This document shows, piece by piece, positions 6,700 through 7,942 of a DNA stretch of 7,942 bases. Origin of the DNA: an uncultured Bacillota bacterium (GTDB lineage: Bacteria; Bacillota; Clostridia; Peptostreptococcales; Anaerovoracaceae); NCBI GenBank assembly GCA_946638265.1, contig CAMPBN010000047.1, positions 1 to 7,942 on the forward strand. The letters are read 5' to 3'. The notes beneath the pieces are model-generated. The model worked only from the letters and a program-made list of their open reading frames with translations, was not told the DNA's origin and did not search any database. The stretch's first letter is position 1. Each line of letters opens with the position of its first letter. A program made the position numbers and the translations under genes.

Positions 6700-6725
6700 G
6701 CTTAGTTAGCGGACGCTAACTAAGC
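6700..6725. promoter_or_regulatory. Dyad 2: 11-bp arms with the same GTTAGC-N4-GCTAAC core
   Basis: GCTTAGTTAGC (6700-6710) and GCTAACTAAGC (6715-6725) are perfect inverted copies around GGAC. Its centre lies 34 bp from that of dyad 1. The second arm ends one base before the Shine-Dalgarno GGAAGG (6727-6732), so a hairpin in the mRNA could also affect translation of the first gene. Confidence 0.7.
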
Positions 6726-6739
6726 GGGAAGGAAATCTT

Positions 6740-7297
6740 ATGCTGGCAGAAGAGGTGATTAAATATTGCGCCCCAACCCTGGCCGGGCTCAAAACCGGCA
6801 GTATGTTCTCCGTAAAAGCAGACGGTAGAGCGGTCCTTTGCGAGATTAAAAAGCTGAATGGCATATTTGCCAAAAAAGGCCTCAGGCTTATCCCCATGAG
6901 GATGACGGAAAACCACACTTTGCTGTATCTGTTCAGACCAGGGCGCCTGAGTGCGGATTTAAGGACAAAAGAAGCCATGGAAATCCTTTCGGCCAAAGGC
7001 TATGATTGTGAAAAAACCGGTCTTTGCCTGGCCCAGCTGATAAAGCACCTGAAGGAAGACAGTTCATTCCCTCATGAAATAGGACTATTTTTGGGATATC
7101 CTCCCGAGGATGTGAGATGCTTCATGAATGACTGCTGTGAAGGCGTCAAATGCACAGGGTGCTGGAAGGTTTACGGGGACCGGGAAGAAGCATTGAAAAC
7201 TTTCGAACGATTCAGGCGGTGTACGAATCTGTACATGGAAAAAGCATACGGCGGAAAATCCCTTGAAGAGCTGACTGTTGCCGAAAAGGCAGGGTAA
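6740..7297 (+). CDS. DUF3793 family protein, cysteine-rich
   Basis: 185 aa, soluble, no signal peptide or membrane segment. The start ATG lies 7 nt after GGAAGG. I recognise DUF3793 from the N-terminal CAPTLAGLKTGSMFS (10-24), LLYLFRPGRL (61-70) and the hallmark FPHEIGLFLGYPPEDVRCF (110-128), followed by CWKVYGD (141-147). No enzymatic function is established for this family. It has ten cysteines, four of them clustered as CC-x4-C-x2-C at 132-141, which could bind a metal or cluster or be redox active. This is inference only. The flavodoxin gene follows 62 nt later with no promoter or terminator seen between them, so the two are probably co-transcribed. From memory, DUF3793 genes often sit near flavodoxin or iron-uptake genes in gut anaerobes, which would fit a role in the low-iron response. 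Confidence 0.88.
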   Translation: MLAEEVIKYCAPTLAGLKTGSMFSVKADGRAVLCEIKKLNGIFAKKGLRLIPMRMTENHTLLYLFRPGRLSADLRTKEAMEILSAKGYDCEKTGLCLAQLIKHLKEDSSFPHEIGLFLGYPPEDVRCFMNDCCEGVKCTGCWKVYGDREEALKTFERFRRCTNLYMEKAYGGKSLEELTVAEKAG

Positions 7298-7310
7298 GTG
7301 AATCGAGATT

Positions 7311-7326
7311 ATAACAACATAACAAC
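7311..7326 (+). repeat. Two tandem copies of an 8-bp unit between the operon genes
   Basis: ATAACAAC occurs twice head to tail (7311-7318 and 7319-7326) in the 62-nt gap before the flavodoxin gene. It would leave this stretch of mRNA unstructured. No promoter with usable spacing was found here. Confidence 0.5.
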
Positions 7327-7359
7327 ACTATTACGCAAATTGCAAGGAGGAAACGAAAA

Positions 7360-7785
7360 GTGAAAAAAGTTGCAGTAGTATTTTGGAGTGGCACAGGAAA
7401 CACAAAAGCTATGGCAGATGCCGTAGCGGAGGGCGCTAAAAATGCCGGAGCAGAGGTCAGCGTAATGAGCCCGGGCGAATTCGGAAAAGACAAGGTGGCG
7501 GAATTTGATGCCATCGCTTTCGGATGCCCTGCCATGGGCGATGAGGTTCTGGAAGAGGAAGAATTCGAGCCGATGTTCGCTGGCGTGGAAAAATCTCTGG
7601 ACGGTAAAGAAATCGCCTTGTTCGGCTCATACGGATGGGGTGACGGACAGTGGATGCGCGACTGGGAGGAACGCTGCAACGCAGCAGGCGTTAAGCCGGC
7701 CGCTGAAAGTGTCATGGCAAATAACGAGCCTGATGAGGCTGCTTTGGGCAATTGCAAGGCACTGGGTGCTTCGCTGGCAAAATAA
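7360..7785 (+). CDS. Flavodoxin, short-chain type
   Basis: 141 aa FMN-binding electron carrier that substitutes for ferredoxin in low-potential electron transfer, often under iron limitation. Phosphate-binding loop SGTGNT (10-15) after VAVVFW; GCPAMGDEVLEEEEFEP (55-71), the loop that contacts the flavin ring; and FGSYGWGDGQWMRDW (88-102) with the aromatic loop that stacks on FMN. The C-terminal NNEPDEAAL pattern matches the Clostridium beijerinckii/Megasphaera elsdenii short-chain group, which lacks the extra long-chain loop. The start is GTG at 7360, 9 nt after a strong AAGGAGG (7344-7350); no better ATG exists. It is the second gene of the probable DUF3793 operon, so the dyads upstream of that gene would control it too. 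A strong terminator follows 17 nt after the stop. Confidence 0.97.
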   Translation: MKKVAVVFWSGTGNTKAMADAVAEGAKNAGAEVSVMSPGEFGKDKVAEFDAIAFGCPAMGDEVLEEEEFEPMFAGVEKSLDGKEIALFGSYGWGDGQWMRDWEERCNAAGVKPAAESVMANNEPDEAALGNCKALGASLAK

Positions 7786-7802
7786 TTTCCGTTTACATTG
7801 AG

Positions 7803-7836
7803 AAAATGCGCCCGGGAAAATCCCCGGGCGCATTTT
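7803..7836. terminator. Bidirectional terminator between flavodoxin and the minus-strand gene
   Basis: AAAATGCGCCCGGG (7803-7816) and CCCGGGCGCATTTT (7823-7836) pair perfectly over 14 bp around AAAATC. The T-run ends the plus-strand operon and the matching A-run gives a T-run on the minus strand, so it can also end the convergent gene whose stop codon lies 52 bases further right. Confidence 0.93.
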
Positions 7837-7887
7837 AGCGTTTTAAATTTATTTCGGATTTCGCTTCCGCGTTTTCGCAAGCCGTTT

Positions 7888-7942
7888 CTAGTACTTGTCG
7901 CCTCCGTCAAGGTCCAGTGAGATGTTGATCTCAGGGATGCTT
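7888..7942 (-). CDS. C-terminal end of a minus-strand gene, product not recognised
   Basis: On the minus strand an open frame enters from the right edge and ends with the stop TAG (7888-7890). The visible C terminus reads SIPEINISLDLDGGDKY. Support comes from the convergent bidirectional terminator just beyond the stop and from codon choice like the neighbouring genes (ATC, CTG, GAC, GGC). Seventeen residues are too few to name a family, so no function is given. Confidence 0.6.
   Translation of the reverse strand, partial: SIPEINISLDLDGGDKY

Noticed and set aside
6665..6725. Reading the tandem dyads as a CRISPR fragment or a transposon end
   Set aside because: There are only two units, with no constant direct repeat and unique spacers, and no target-site duplication or transposase is nearby.
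7278..7315. Internal promoter for flavodoxin (TTGCCG and TATAAC)
   Set aside because: The boxes are 26 bp apart, too far for sigma-A, so co-transcription from the upstream promoter is preferred.
7212..7910. Minus-strand frame of about 230 codons opposite flavodoxin
   Set aside because: It is antisense to the conserved flavodoxin, crosses the bidirectional terminator and is serine-rich without recognisable motifs.

Overview
The window looks like chromosomal sequence from an anaerobic Bacillota (Clostridia-type) bacterium. The evidence is a full-length clostridial-type pyruvate,phosphate dikinase, a short-chain flavodoxin of the Clostridium/Megasphaera type, a DUF3793 protein, an NhaC-family antiporter, strong AGGAGG-type ribosome binding sites and clean sigma-A promoters with 17-bp spacers. 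Genus cannot be read from this sequence. There is no transposase, integrase, phage gene or CRISPR array, and apart from the edge genes the layout is a row of short, independently terminated plus-strand transcription units.

Layout: an elongator tRNA-Met (minus strand, last bases cut by the window edge) has its own promoter. Divergent from it is a membrane-anchored protein with an endonuclease/exonuclease/phosphatase (EEP) fold (395-1762), closed by a terminator at about 1805-1838. A 387-base gap ends in a strong promoter and a leader hairpin for an NhaC-type antiporter (2150-3625) with its own terminator. The next 230 bases hold two candidate promoters, one with a 15-bp palindrome across the end of its -35 box and its spacer, and a leader inverted repeat; they precede ppdK (3916-6537), which has its own terminator. 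Then comes a promoter followed by two near-perfect tandem dyads sharing the core GTTAGC-N4-GCTAAC. These precede a probable two-gene operon of a DUF3793 protein (6740-7297) and flavodoxin (7360-7785). A 14-bp, apparently bidirectional terminator separates this from the 3' end of a minus-strand gene that runs off the right edge.

Functionally the genes suggest central carbon/PPi energy metabolism (PPDK), cation/proton or organic-acid antiport (NhaC family) and low-potential electron transfer by a flavin protein that commonly replaces ferredoxin when iron is scarce.

The two points most worth a second look are: (1) the EEP-fold protein keeps the fold's landmarks but has lost the metal-binding Glu, the GDFN Asp and the SDH Asp, so it may be a surface-anchored pseudoenzyme, with a slippage-prone E/K-rich insert inside the domain; and (2) the paired dyads in the leader of the DUF3793-flavodoxin operon, which look like a dedicated, possibly metal-responsive, control element.
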